Of a DNA stretch of 40,000 nt, positions 10,140 to 18,639 are shown one piece after another; positions within the stretch are counted from its first letter, which is position 1, and each line of letters starts with the position of its first letter. Below the pieces are notes generated by a model. It saw only the letters and a list, made by a program, of their open reading frames with translations. It was not told where the DNA came from and did no database searches. This stretch comes from Stramonita haemastoma. Its lineage: Eukaryota > Mollusca > Gastropoda > Neogastropoda > Muricidae. Location: assembly GCA_030674155.1 (NCBI GenBank), contig CM060319.1:4855596-4895595 (forward strand), in the 5' to 3' direction. The position numbers and the translations under genes were made by a program.

Positions 10140-10153
10140 ATTCTAGACATTAG
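10140..10153 (+). repeat. Right target-site duplication of SINE
   Basis: ATTCTAGACATTAG, identical to 9840-9853. The bases beyond it differ on both sides, which fixes the duplication at 14 bp. Confidence 0.92.
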
Positions 10154-10439
10154 TCTCATGTGTATTTAGATGTTTAAGGCATCAAACTTACGATGACGTT
10201 ATTCTCAATAACTTTTCTAGCTCTAATTTTCTGCAATGTTTATGTAGTGTAGATGTCTAATGTGTTTTTAGGGGCGTTTTGAATGTATTTCAGATTTTTT
10301 TTTAGCCCATTTCATCTTCATTGTCGTCGAGCCTTCAGACAGCAACGATTGCTGTCGGTCATACTTATACGAGCGAAAATACGTTGCGCTACCGTTAAGC
10401 GCCTTCTTTTCTCGACTGCTTTACACTGTCAGATGCGTC

Positions 10440-11470
10440 TAAGAAAAATGATGGCATATCCTTTCCTGCTCCTCTCGTGGGCTGTATAGCTTGGTTTGCA
10501 GGGTTACCTCCGTTGGCAGCACGATCTTCTTCAGGTTAGTGTGCACCTTTGAAGGGTGTTTGCGGTCAGAGCTTTGTGGTGGGATTCTGACGATTATAGA
10601 GTGCTCTTGTATTGTTTGGGTCCAGTAGGGCTTGTAGGTTTTTTTTCGCGCACCACAGGGTGTTTACGTTTCTTTGGCTGCGGTCAAAATGCAGAGGTTG
10701 AATTCTCCAGTTTGTCTTTCTGAAGTTTTATTTGAGGTGGAAAGGCTCTGCTCTCACAATCTCTCTCTCAATGGTAAGGAAGACTGGTCTGTGATCACTA
10801 CCACCTAGCTGCTCTCCAACTTCCCTTGTTGTGCTTCCATACAGGTCATCCGTGCAAAAGGCAAGGTCTGGAGTGGTGGTAGTGTGCCATCTTCTGGAGT
10901 AAAAGGTTGGGTGTCGTGTGGGCTATTGACCAAAGAAGGCGATTCTCATCCTGCCAGTTCTCAATCTCCTTTCCTCAACTGTCTATATGGTTTGGGAGTG
11001 GCTATTGAAGTCTCCCAGTACTATTACGCGATTCCTCTTTTGAAATTGTTTCGAGTTAGAGTGGTTTGTTGCCGGGGTTGTAGTAGTTCAGGATGCCAAG
11101 TTCCGTTGAGCTACTCTTGATCACCATCTTCTGGTACTCTGCTCCTTCCATGTACACAGTGGCTGTCCTGGCGCCCATGTTGTTTCTTATAAGTGTCTGA
11201 ATGTCCATCCCTTGTTCTGTCCTCTCAGTTTTGTTTGTAAAGAAGGCCTCGGATCTTGAGGGCCAACTCTTCACATGTTTCTTGTATGCAAACCATGCTG
11301 GTCTTGCCGATTTCTTTTCCAGTTCGGTCTTCTTATTAAAGACTCCCTCTACATTCCACTGCATGATGATGGGTTGCCGTCTTCTGTTATGTTGGCCAGT
11401 TGCTCTCCTCCGCTGTCCCCTGACTCAACAGGACAGGCTAGAGGGTTCTCCAGAAGCTGAGGGTGGGCCC
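10440..11470 (-). pseudogene. Non-LTR retrotransposon relic, apurinic-type endonuclease domain
   Basis: Minus-strand reading, starting near 11385 with the residues IIMQWNVEGV, is typical of the first strand of a LINE endonuclease (normally NxxG). The 102-residue frame 11056-11364 continues with a RNNMGA block and ILNYYNPGNKPL, the usual YxPP region. After frame breaks, about 10865-10895 encodes TTTTPDLAF and 10782-10799 encodes SDHRPV, the C-terminal endonuclease motif with its catalytic Asp-His pair. A stretch of about 300 bp downstream of SDHRPV resembles the linker before the reverse transcriptase. Several frameshifts and stops are present, and the GDFN motif and reverse transcriptase are not visible. 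This is a dead Jockey/RTE-like element; the clade is uncertain. It neighbours, but is distinct from, the I-like element at 15.2-16.8 kb. Confidence 0.78.
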
Positions 11471-11710
11471 TTATAGATTAATTTATAGATTAAAAGGGGG
11501 ACAAAAGCTTTTGATTCAGTTTCTATAGATTTTGTAGGGCCTATTTTGTTTTAAAATAGAGGTGGAGGAAAACTACACAGATTAATAATAGTAGTAGGCA
11601 CCCATCAGTCTCGGAAGTCTATGGAGTTGCGCTCTAGTCTCTAGATCGCAAAGCCTGGGTAAGTATGTATGGAGGGCAAACTGTTACCCATGCAGCAGAC
11701 CCCCCCCCCC

Positions 11711-11897
11711 TCCAATCATGTTGCTTATAGCCCCGCCGACCACATAGGCCATATCAGGGCTATCACTTCGTTACATTTTTATTAAAAGTGTGCGATTATG
11801 TACAGTTTAAAACGAGGAATAAAACCAACTCAACTGTCCTTGCTTGTATCAACGCCCCGGCCAACCATAAGGGTCAGTCCAGGACGGCCACCGCGTC
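11711..11897 (-). mobile_element. 3'-tail fragment of the I-like retrotransposon
   Basis: The plus strand shows TCCAATCATGTTGCTTATAG, CCCCGCCGACCACATAGGCC and ATATCAGGGCTATCAC, then GGTCAGTCCAGGACGG near 11871. These are the same landmarks as the 3' end of the element at 15.25-16.82 kb. The copy keeps only about the last 185 bp, as strongly 5'-truncated LINE insertions do. Confidence 0.85.
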
Positions 11898-11992
11898 CCT
11901 CTCCACGCCACTAGAATGATCCATTGGAATGGCAATGACCGATACGAATTGTTCCAGTACCGTCACAGGAGCCACCAGAACGTTGCCATATA

Positions 11993-12074
11993 CAGCCCCG
12001 AGCCGCCCTGGGACTCCAACTTCCCGATTTTTCCTCAGGGATGGTGTCTAAACACGACACCTCTGTGGATGCTG
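11993..12074 (-). repeat. Dispersed repeat segment (second copy of 6287-6358)
   Basis: The reverse complement reads GGTGTCGTGTTTAGACACCA, then ATCCCTGAGGAAAAATCG and GTTGGAGTCC, as at 6.29 kb. It lies directly against the A-rich end of the SINE at 12075-12340, so the two may have been mobilised together or be nested. Confidence 0.7.
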
Positions 12075-12340
12075 GTTTTTTTTTAATTTTGTCATCTGCT
12101 CCTACCGGCACACGATGGCCTGCTCTTCCGAAAGGCGGAACGGGGTTTTAACGTGTGCACAAGATGTTCTGAGTACGTTCGCTCACGGGGCCTCGGTTTA
12201 TAGTTTCATCCGAATAACTTTGACATTCAGTTCGATTTTTTCGTCAAACTGGGAAGAAAGCGCGAGGCTGGGTACGAACCCAGAACCTCACGGTTTACTT
12301 GTTTGCAGGCGAACGTCTTAACCATCCTGCCACCTTCCTT
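12075..12340 (-). mobile_element. tRNA-SINE family B, copy with intact tRNA-like head
   Basis: On the minus strand the element begins near 12340 with GGAAGGTGGCAGGATGGTTA. TGGCAGGATGG differs from the A-box consensus at one position, and GGGTTCGTACCC (about 12270-12281) is a near B box. The body then gives CCCCGTTCCGCCTTTCGG and GGCCATCGTGTGCCGGTAGG, shared with copies at 2.3, 16.9, 31.9 and 34.6 kb. The 3' end is cut short at an A run (about 12075-12085 on this strand), losing the CCATTATCCTCGA end seen in other copies. This copy defines the orientation and tRNA origin of the family. Confidence 0.8.
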
Positions 12341-12479
12341 CCTATTTTATTAATAAGGTATGCATAAAGAGATAAAGGGTGTAGCACGTAATGGAGCAAT
12401 ACTGTCTGATTATGTAGCCTGTTCGAAGAGGTATGTGTAGTCCAATACTATTTCCATTATTTTGTGAAAAAAATTGCCA

Positions 12480-12760
12480 ATCCAATCCAATCATGTTGTT
12501 TATAGCCCGTCCGACCACACAGGCCATATCAGGGCTGTCACCTCGTCCAATTTAAAATTCAGAATAAAACTGTGCAACTATAAACGGACTAAAACGGGTT
12601 ATAAAACCAGCTTCACTGTCCTTCCTTGTATCGTAGGTCTGGTGAACCATGAGGGTCAGCCCAGGGCGGGCACCGCGTTGTGGGAAAACCACATCGATCA
12701 CATCCAAAATGAAATAAAACCAAAACCAGATCCCTTAAAACAACGATATCCGTAGAGACC
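12480..12760 (-). mobile_element. 3'-tail fragment of the I-like retrotransposon
   Basis: It begins with ATCCAATCATGTTGTTTATAG on the plus strand and keeps CACAGGCCATATCAGGGCTG, CATGAGGGTCAGCCCAGG, CACATCGATCACATCC and CAAAACCAGATCCC. That is about 280 bp of 3' untranslated region. The 5' end of the insertion lies near 12760, where similarity to the copy at 15.2 kb fades. Confidence 0.85.
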
Positions 12761-12954
12761 AAGATGAACAGAGCAAAGAGTGCAGTACTGGCAATACGTT
12801 GAGTTATCTGTAGACTTAATTGTGTCATTGAAAATATTTGTAAAATTCTTTGATTCTCATATGCGATCTATTTTACGGTAAAGTGCTGAAATATGGGCTT
12901 TTGAGAACGGAAATCAAATTGAAACGCTTCATTTGTTTGTTATAAAACGTTTTA

Positions 12955-13700
12955 TGAATGTTAACAATCGAACTTATAATGATTATATTTACAGAGAAGT
13001 TGGAAGATCGCTATAGACCTCAGTTTGCATTTAAAATGCCTTACTTACTGTCTTACTTACAAAAAGTAAGCTGGAAAATAGCAGACGACCATACAGGGCT
13101 TACAAGAGGCTGTCTAATCTTGATAATAACGGTCAGAAGACTTATGCTACAAACAATGCGGAAATGTATACGTTCATTTGGATTTACACGTGTTTGGGAT
13201 AATCGGAATCCTAACGAGGTTGTAGGCTTAATCAAATGTTTTAAACAAAGAATCATTGACTACAGGCTGCAGGCATGACATGACATTTAGAAATCAGTAG
13301 CAGATCTAAGGAATGTAGGATTTGTGAACTTGCACACAGTGCTGAACCAAAGACTGAAATTGAAATGAACAGCTATGTCAAAAGCACAATGTGACCAATT
13401 TTCTTAAACATTTTGCGTGGTAATTTTACTCTATTGTATGTCATGGGTTTAGATAACAATAGGAGGTTTAGGGATAAAACGTAATGCTGTCAACGCCAAA
13501 ACTTAGAAGAAAATCAAATTCTTACTATGCTGTCCTGTTCTTTATGATGTGAGGGTCAAGTTTACCTGTTAAATATTATCAAATATTCATGTTTTCTGTG
13601 GAATATGCTTATTGCATTGAGAAATGAAAATGTGTTGAATAACTTGAAACGATATATTTACAGTCTTTGAGCATCTGGAGGTTGCCCTACTGTAAGTTGC
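12955..13700 (+). pseudogene. Non-LTR retrotransposon relic, C-terminal domain (CR1/L2-like)
   Basis: The 106-residue frame 12958-13278 contains the pattern LLSYLQKVSWKIADDHTGL, and later IRSFGFTRVW plus FKQRIIDYRLQAW. I associate these with the region downstream of the reverse transcriptase in molluscan CR1/L2-like elements, where a similar 'GFGxVW...F.QR..D...Q.W' block is usual. Continuing with frame changes, about 13520-13670 reads like the terminal CPLYDxxR...N..NVL part. Stops and shifts show it is dead. It shares the strand of the endonuclease relic at 14.2 kb but lies upstream of it, so the two are not one collinear copy. Confidence 0.55.
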
Positions 13701-13704
13701 TTGA

Positions 13705-14200
13705 CAATGTCATATGATTTGGTTTTTCGATTTTGGGGTGGTCGAAAAAGCAAGTTTTGCATATGGGAGTGTTTTCATAATCACACAATTTCAGGTTGGG
13801 GCTATTATCTCATTTCAATAACACATTTTGCATCATGCTTCTCTGTCTCTCTCTGTCTCTGATAATATAAGAATTTTTGTCCCGAAATCACCTTGTGCTG
13901 GTTAACTGGTTGAGTGTTTTCCATTCTGCCAGCTGCGACATCTGTGGGGTTTTTTTCCGCACTTTTGGCATTCGTGATTTGATGTTCAAATGCAACTGCT
14001 TGTGATTTATACACTAGCTTTGTAAATTAGTTTGTCGTAACAAATAGTAACCACTCGTTGTTTCTTTTGCTATGTAGTCCTTTACATGTTGACCTTTTCT
14101 TACAATTAATATATATAAACTATTTTGATTTCCGTTTTGAATTTACTAGTAACATATTCATGTATCTTCTTGTATGATGTCTTTAACCCTTAAAAAGTGG
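13705..14200. other. AT-rich DNA, possibly untranslated retroelement sequence
   Basis: Sits between a C-terminal relic and an N-terminal endonuclease relic on the same strand, so it may contain the 3' end of one and the 5' end of the other. No motif proves it. Confidence 0.3.
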
Positions 14201-14203
14201 CCT

Positions 14204-15185
14204 TCAAAAGAAAGATTGCGAGTTGGATATTTAAACATAAATATGCATATAACAAACTGATGAAATTGCCAACGATTTTGGATAACTTTGGTAAAAACGT
14301 TCATTTGTTTTGTCTTTCTGAATGATGATACGTTTTCAAATACCAGATTCTGACCTGTTATTCCCTGGTTACAATGTCATTCGTCGTGATCCAAAAACTC
14401 ATAAAGAAACATTTTTTTTTTTATTATTACTATAATCAGTCAGCCATATTAAATAGAATCTTTGAATTGAAACAGTACCATGTTCAATCTTTATGGGTAG
14501 AAGTCAAGTTAAAACATACAAAACCATTACTTATTGGCTTTATCAACAGAAATCCTTCCGAAAGAATCATCTGGTATACTAATTTTAATACAATGATGGA
14601 TGCTGCCATACTTAATGACAATGAAATGATACTGTTAGGTGACTTTAATATTGATCTCTAAAACCTCAGACGCCATGGGTTCAGCTTTTCAAAACTTTTA
14701 TTTTAAATCAGCTTATCCACTGTCCAACTCGTATCACAGAAACCACTAGCACTCTCATTGACAATGTTTATGTTTCTTCCGAACAGAACATAGCTGAAGT
14801 TTGTTCACATGTTTTTTCGTGCAGTGACCATTTCCCTATTTGCGTAACTTGGTCAAGAAAAGGCATAAAATCCCTAGAACGGGACACAAAGCAATACAAT
14901 AAAGATGCTCTAAATAGTTCAAAGAAGATGTTTTTTCAATGATCTAGCAAACTCCACTTTGTCACATGTTTATCAGTATACTAATCCAGGCACAGCCATA
15001 GACTTCTGGATACGCACCTTTTCCGAAATATAAAAACAAACAAACATGCTCCAGTAAAAACAAAACGCGTGAAATCCAAGCCAAAGCCTCTATGGATATC
15101 AGAAGAAATAGAGAAAGAAATAAAAGAGACTTTTTAAAGTCTAAACATGACAAGTAATTTAAAAACCAAACAATTCTACTGCCCC
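14204..15185 (+). pseudogene. Non-LTR retrotransposon relic, endonuclease domain (CR1/L2-like)
   Basis: Shortly after 14210 the plus strand reads RLRVGYLNIN-like residues. The frame 14374-14661 carries LWVEVKLKHTKPLLIGFINRN and ends MILLGDFNIDL. GDFNIDL holds the Asp and Asn of the apurinic-type endonuclease active site, and the preceding block is the usual 'YRPP' strand with one substitution. After a frame break, about 14725-14850 reads TRITETTSTLIDNVYVSS and then CSDHFPI, the final SDH motif. About 15080-15150 resembles the charged linker before the reverse transcriptase. The relic stops at 15185 against retroelement tail DNA of opposite orientation, so its reverse transcriptase is absent here. 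It has frameshifts and stops throughout. Confidence 0.8.
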
Positions 15186-15251
15186 GTTCTTGTAACAAAA
15201 CCCTTGTCAACCATAAGGGTCAACCCAGGGCGGGAACACGTTGTGGAAAAA
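15181..15251 (-). mobile_element. Short extra piece of I-like 3' untranslated region
   Basis: CAACCATAAGGGTCAACCCA followed by GGGCGGGAACACGTTGTGG repeats the sequence found again at 15420-15460. Two partial tails therefore stand in tandem, the outer one lacking its own terminal segment. Confidence 0.7.
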
Positions 15252-15554
15252 CAAATCCAATCTAATCATGTTGTTTATAGCCCTGCCGACCACACAGGCC
15301 ATATCCGGGCTGTCACCTCGTCAAGTGTATAACTCAGATTAAAACTGTACAACTATATACAGATTAAAACGGGGTATAAAACCAACTGGATTGTCCTTGC
15401 TTGTATCGACGCCCTGGTCAACCATAAGGGTCAGCCCAGGACGGGCACAGCGTTTGTGGGAAAACCCACATCGATCACACTTAAAATGAGATAAAACCAA
15501 AACCAGATTCCTTAAAACAACCTTGTCCTTAGAGACCAACCATACCACTTTCAC

Positions 15555-15896
15555 TCATATCGACGGAAAAAAACCCGATTCTCTCAGGAAGTTAAAAATG
15601 GTGTCCGGTGGAACATCCCGAAAGAGGATCTTTAGGGAGTCTGAGGTAAAATGCTTGTGCCTAATATCCTGAACATCCCGACACACCAGGACCAGATGCC
15701 TGATGGTTACCCGCACGTCACAAGTCACGCACCATGGGGTTCCCTCGCCTTTCAGCAAGTGAATGTGAGTGTGAGAATGACCCGTGTGTATCCTGGTGAG
15801 CACTGTCGCCTCCCTTCGGTTTTTGACACACATAGGGAAAACCTCTTTCAGGTTGGGACGGATCCGAAAAATTTGTTGTCCGTCTGAGCGTTCCAC
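15555..15896 (-). pseudogene. C-terminal cysteine-rich domain of I-like ORF2
   Basis: A 113-residue open frame, in line with the end of a LINE polyprotein. It has VLTRIHTGHSHTHIHLLKGE, then CVTCDVRVTIRHLVLVC, matching the usual 'LtRlRiGHT.lTH.yLl...P.C..C....TveHiL.eC' ending of I/Jockey-group ORF2 proteins, which resembles a zinc knuckle (Cys, Cys, His, Cys). It stops at 15555 after ESGFFPSI. It is still open over its whole length. It is preserved in a second, more damaged copy at 22020-22295. Confidence 0.85.
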
Positions 15897-15904
15897 TCCT
15901 ACTG

Positions 15905-16065
15905 CCAGAGGGAATGCGCGTATTGTTCGCTCCTAGGTTTCAGATCCGTAAACGGCACCGTGGACCCAGAAACCTCCTGGTCCGTGGCATGCCTGGCGAG
16001 TCGGTCAACCGTATCGTTGCCTGAATGCCCGCGTGCCCTGGGACCCACACCAAAACCACGTCACA
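15905..16065 (-). pseudogene. RNase H remnant
   Basis: The minus strand encodes VWVPGHAGI followed, after a frame change, by residues fitting the DxVDRLAR block (about 16000-16030), then a Ser/Pro-rich linker into the C-terminal domain. WVPGHAGI-x-GN-x-x-D is the conserved last motif of the LINE RNase H. The preceding catalytic Asp/Glu strands are missing, so only the C-terminal quarter survives. Confidence 0.7.
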
Positions 16066-16076
16066 CCCGTCTTGTC

Positions 16077-16819
16077 TCAAGGAAGTATACAGTTCGTAGA
16101 ACTGAAGATAAAGCCGCTAAAGCGAGCCGGGGAAAGGATGCTCCCCTGAGGAACCCCCATCTCCTGCTTGAAGATCTCCGAGAGCGTGGAACCCACCCTC
16201 ACCTGGAACCGTCTCTTGGCCAAAAAACTCTGCAGGAACAACAGCAACCGACCCCGAAACCCCAAGTCCCGCAGGTTCGACATGATGCCATTACCTCCAG
16301 GCGGTGTGGTAGGCCTTTTCCAGGTCGAAGAAAACGGCCACCACGTGCCGCCTGTTGCAGCGATTTTCGCGGAAACCGCACTGCTCCCTGGCCAGAAGGC
16401 CCTTCACCTCCACATGCCACACCAGGCGGTTGCTGACCATTTTTTCCAGTACCTTACAAACGCAGCTGGTGAGCGCGATCGGTCTGTAATTGCCGGGGTC
16501 CTTAAGGTCTTTGTTGGGTTTTGGGATAGGAACAACGCAGGCCATCTGACAGGATGGGAGAAAAAACCCCGTCGTCCAGATCCTGTCATAGACCTTCACG
16601 AGGGTCCGCAGGCAGACTTCCGGAAGATGCTTCAAAAGGCCATATTGGACCTCATCAGGGCCCGCTGAAGTCTCGCCGCAAGACTGCAAGGCGCTCTTCA
16701 AGTCCGGAAAGAAAACGGCAGGTTATATACTTCATTGTTGCGGGACGCAAAACTCAAAGGCACTTTCTCCCGACGCAGCTTCGTGTTCAAGAATGCCTGC
16801 GTTTTCGTTTTCGCCGACG
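16077..16819 (-). pseudogene. Reverse transcriptase domain, broken
   Basis: The frame 16291-16701 contains SAGPDEVQYGLLKHLP, VVPIPKPNKD, NYRPIALTS and FRENRCNRRH, followed by FFDLEKAY. These are motifs 0 to A of a non-LTR reverse transcriptase in the right order. FDLEKAY carries the first catalytic Asp. A frame change near 16287 leads to 16077-16283, which has LGFRGRL, FQVRVGSTLS and GVPQGSILSP (motif B). The palm motif with the YxDD catalytic pair should follow within about 40 residues but is absent, lost with the deletion near 16070. The upstream linker reads on in frame to about 16810. Not functional. Confidence 0.9.
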
Positions 16820-16886
16820 AGTTGTTTATAGCTCCAACGACCACAGAAAAAAAAATCTTTATTTAATTATTTTTCAAATTCCTTTA

Positions 16887-17080
16887 TTTCGAGGATAATG
16901 GATTAAGCACCGATGTGATTTTTTACATCCAGTCCCCGTGTGTATAAAGATTTCTAAATTTTGTCATCCGTTCCCCACCGGCACACAATGGCCTACTCTT
17001 CCGAAAAGCGGAATCGGTTTTAACGTGTGCACTAGATGTTCTGCGTGCGTTCGTACACGGAACCCCATATTGGGGCTGAC
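16887..17080 (-). mobile_element. tRNA-SINE family B, headless copy
   Basis: On the plus strand it runs TTTCGAGGATAATGGATTAA, CATCCAGTCCCCGTGTGT, CACCGGCACACAATGGCC, CGAAAAGCGGAATCGG and GTTCTGCGTGCGTTCGTAC. These are the same blocks and order as at 2.27 and 31.86 kb. It reaches slightly closer to the head than the 2.27-kb copy but lacks the tRNA-like part. Confidence 0.78.
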
Positions 17081-17099
17081 ACAATAGCTTCCAGATTCA

Positions 17100-17835
17100 C
17101 CCTAATATTTTAAAATCTCAGATCCCATCCAATCCTTTTGTTTATAGCTCCCCCACCCACTTCCTTAAAATCTCATGGCCAATCCAATCCAATGTTCATG
17201 TTTATAGCCCTGCTGACCACAGAAGCCATATCAGGGCTGTCACTTTCTCAATGTTTAAATCTCAGATCCAAGCCAGTGCAATTGTGTCTTAGCCTACAGC
17301 AAGGAGGCCATATCAGGGCTGTCACCTTAATTTTTTTTAATATGTGATTCAATCCAATTCAATATTCTTGATTTTTAGCCCAGCCGACCACAGAGGTCAT
17401 ATCAGGGCTTTCACTTTGTCATTTTAGTTACAACCTCAGGCCCAACCGAATCTGGTTGTTTACAGCCCCACCAACCAAGGAGGCCATACCAGGGATGTCA
17501 CCTTGCTTTCTTCCAATCCGATCTAATATTCCTGGGTTTGTTTGTTTTTTAGCCCAGCTGACCATAGAGGTCATATAGCGGCTTTCGCTTTGTCATTTAA
17601 GTTAAAATTTCAGATTCAATCCAGTCTTGTTGCTAATAGCACCGCCGACCACAGAGGTTATATATCAGATTAAATCAGGGTACAAATCAACTCTACTCTC
17701 ATTTCTTGTATCAACACCCTGGCCAATCTTCCCTTGTATCAGATGGAGATGCCTGATACAATCCAATCATGTTGTTCATAGACCCGCCGACAACACAGGC
17801 CATATCGGGGCTGTCACCTTATAAAATATGAATCT
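17100..17835 (-). repeat. Loose tandem array of I-like 3' tails, ~95-120 bp spacing
   Basis: At least six units, each with variants of AATCCAATCATGTTGTTTATAG then GCCGACCACAGAGGCC and ATATCAGGGCTGTCAC, lie head to tail (for example near 17192, 17292, 17360, 17450, 17550, 17628 and 17768). Each keeps 20-60 bp of extra sequence (TTTAAATCTCAGAT-like) beyond the core, which the 60-bp satellite lacks. Divergence between units is high, so this array looks older. The last unit (about 17755-17835) is the best preserved. Confidence 0.8.
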
Positions 17836-17861
17836 CAGTATAAAACTGTGCTATTTTAAAA

Positions 17862-17912
17862 AATAATATTATTATTATCATCATTATTATTACTACTACT
17901 GTCATTATTATC
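17862..17912. repeat. (ATT)n/(ATC)n microsatellite
   Basis: AATAATATTATTATTATCATCATT run. Positions 17913-18370 show no recognisable feature. Confidence 0.85.
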
Positions 17913-18374
17913 AAGAAATTCACGTCAATCAAACCGTCGCTAAATCAAAAGCTTTTCCCCCCTTAGTTCTTTACATGAGAAGCCAAACAATGCAACCTCG
18001 AGAGTTCATTCCTCAGCACTTTTTTCATCCCATGTCAAGTTACGAGTTCTGTAGGCTGATGGAATGTAAAACTCTTGAAGTCCTCCTGTCTCTGTCAAAA
18101 TTCATAAGATTTGTCGGTATTTCTTGAAATTTCGTTTGTTGTTTTTCACAAGTGAAGTAATTGTTTAAAAAAGAAAATCGATGAACTTTCCAAAAGAAAA
18201 GGTCTCAAGTCCTTATTGTTCGTTAATCAGTTTGCGATTGCTGTTCCTTCCATGCAGAACTCTTTTCAGTTCCTGTTAGTACTGGCAGTATTTTGGTTGT
18301 ATTGCTGTCAGGTTTATTCTATTTGTAATCCTCCATACACCACAAAGGGGTGAAAGGAATTCAATATTTAAAAA

Positions 18375-18520
18375 GTTGAAGAGGGAGGGGGGGGGGGGGG
18401 GTCGGCATGTTAGGGCGTGTGGGGGAGGAGGAGTAGGAAGTAGGTGTGTAGGATAGACGGGCTGGGTGGAGGAGGGGGGGCATGTTAAGGCGGGGGGGAG
18501 GAGGGAGAGGAATGCTATGT
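18375..18520. repeat. G-rich low-complexity stretch
   Basis: GGGAGGGGGGG runs with two copies of a GGCATGTTA(G/A)GGCG motif (about 18405 and 18479). Confidence 0.75.
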
Positions 18521-18639
18521 GTTATGGAAGTGGGCTGGTGTGGGATGGGAGGACTGGAGAGAGAGGATACATTTTCTATGGAACGTGCTGCAGTGTTTCT
18601 CTACATGTGAGGGGGAGGGGTTACATTTGTATGACTATG

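Larger units (their letters stand above)
9040..10315. repeat. T-rich degenerate array with TTTTAGATGTCTGTATT-like motif
   Basis: Variants of TTTAGATGTCTGTATT recur every few tens of bases, for example TCTAGATGACCGGTTT, TTTTAGTGATCTGTATT, TTTTAAATGTCTGTCC, AAGATGTCTGTAG and TGTAGATGTCTAATG, on both sides of the SINE at 9854. No unit is well conserved, so the period is not fixed. I read it as a very old decayed tandem repeat; the alternative is coincidence in a T-rich stretch. Confidence 0.4.
15252..16819 (-). mobile_element. I/Nimb-like non-LTR retrotransposon, 5'-truncated and internally deleted
   Basis: Minus-strand order from 16819: a pre-reverse-transcriptase linker, the reverse transcriptase fingers and part of the palm (16819-16077, frameshifted near 16287), a short RNase H remnant (about 16060-15905), the cysteine-rich C-terminal domain (15896-15555) and a 3' untranslated region ending in CTATAAACAACATGATTAGA. 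The catalytic YxDD block of the reverse transcriptase and most of RNase H are missing, because the fingers/palm run directly into the end of RNase H. The 5' end abuts a stray tail piece at 16820-16850. Presence of RNase H after the reverse transcriptase points to the I group. It is the most complete relative of the many tail fragments and of the 60-bp satellite. Confidence 0.85.

Noticed and set aside
15960..16668. Plus-strand frames of 158 and 166 residues
   Set aside because: They are antisense shadows of the minus-strand reverse transcriptase and RNase H relic, which have recognisable motifs.
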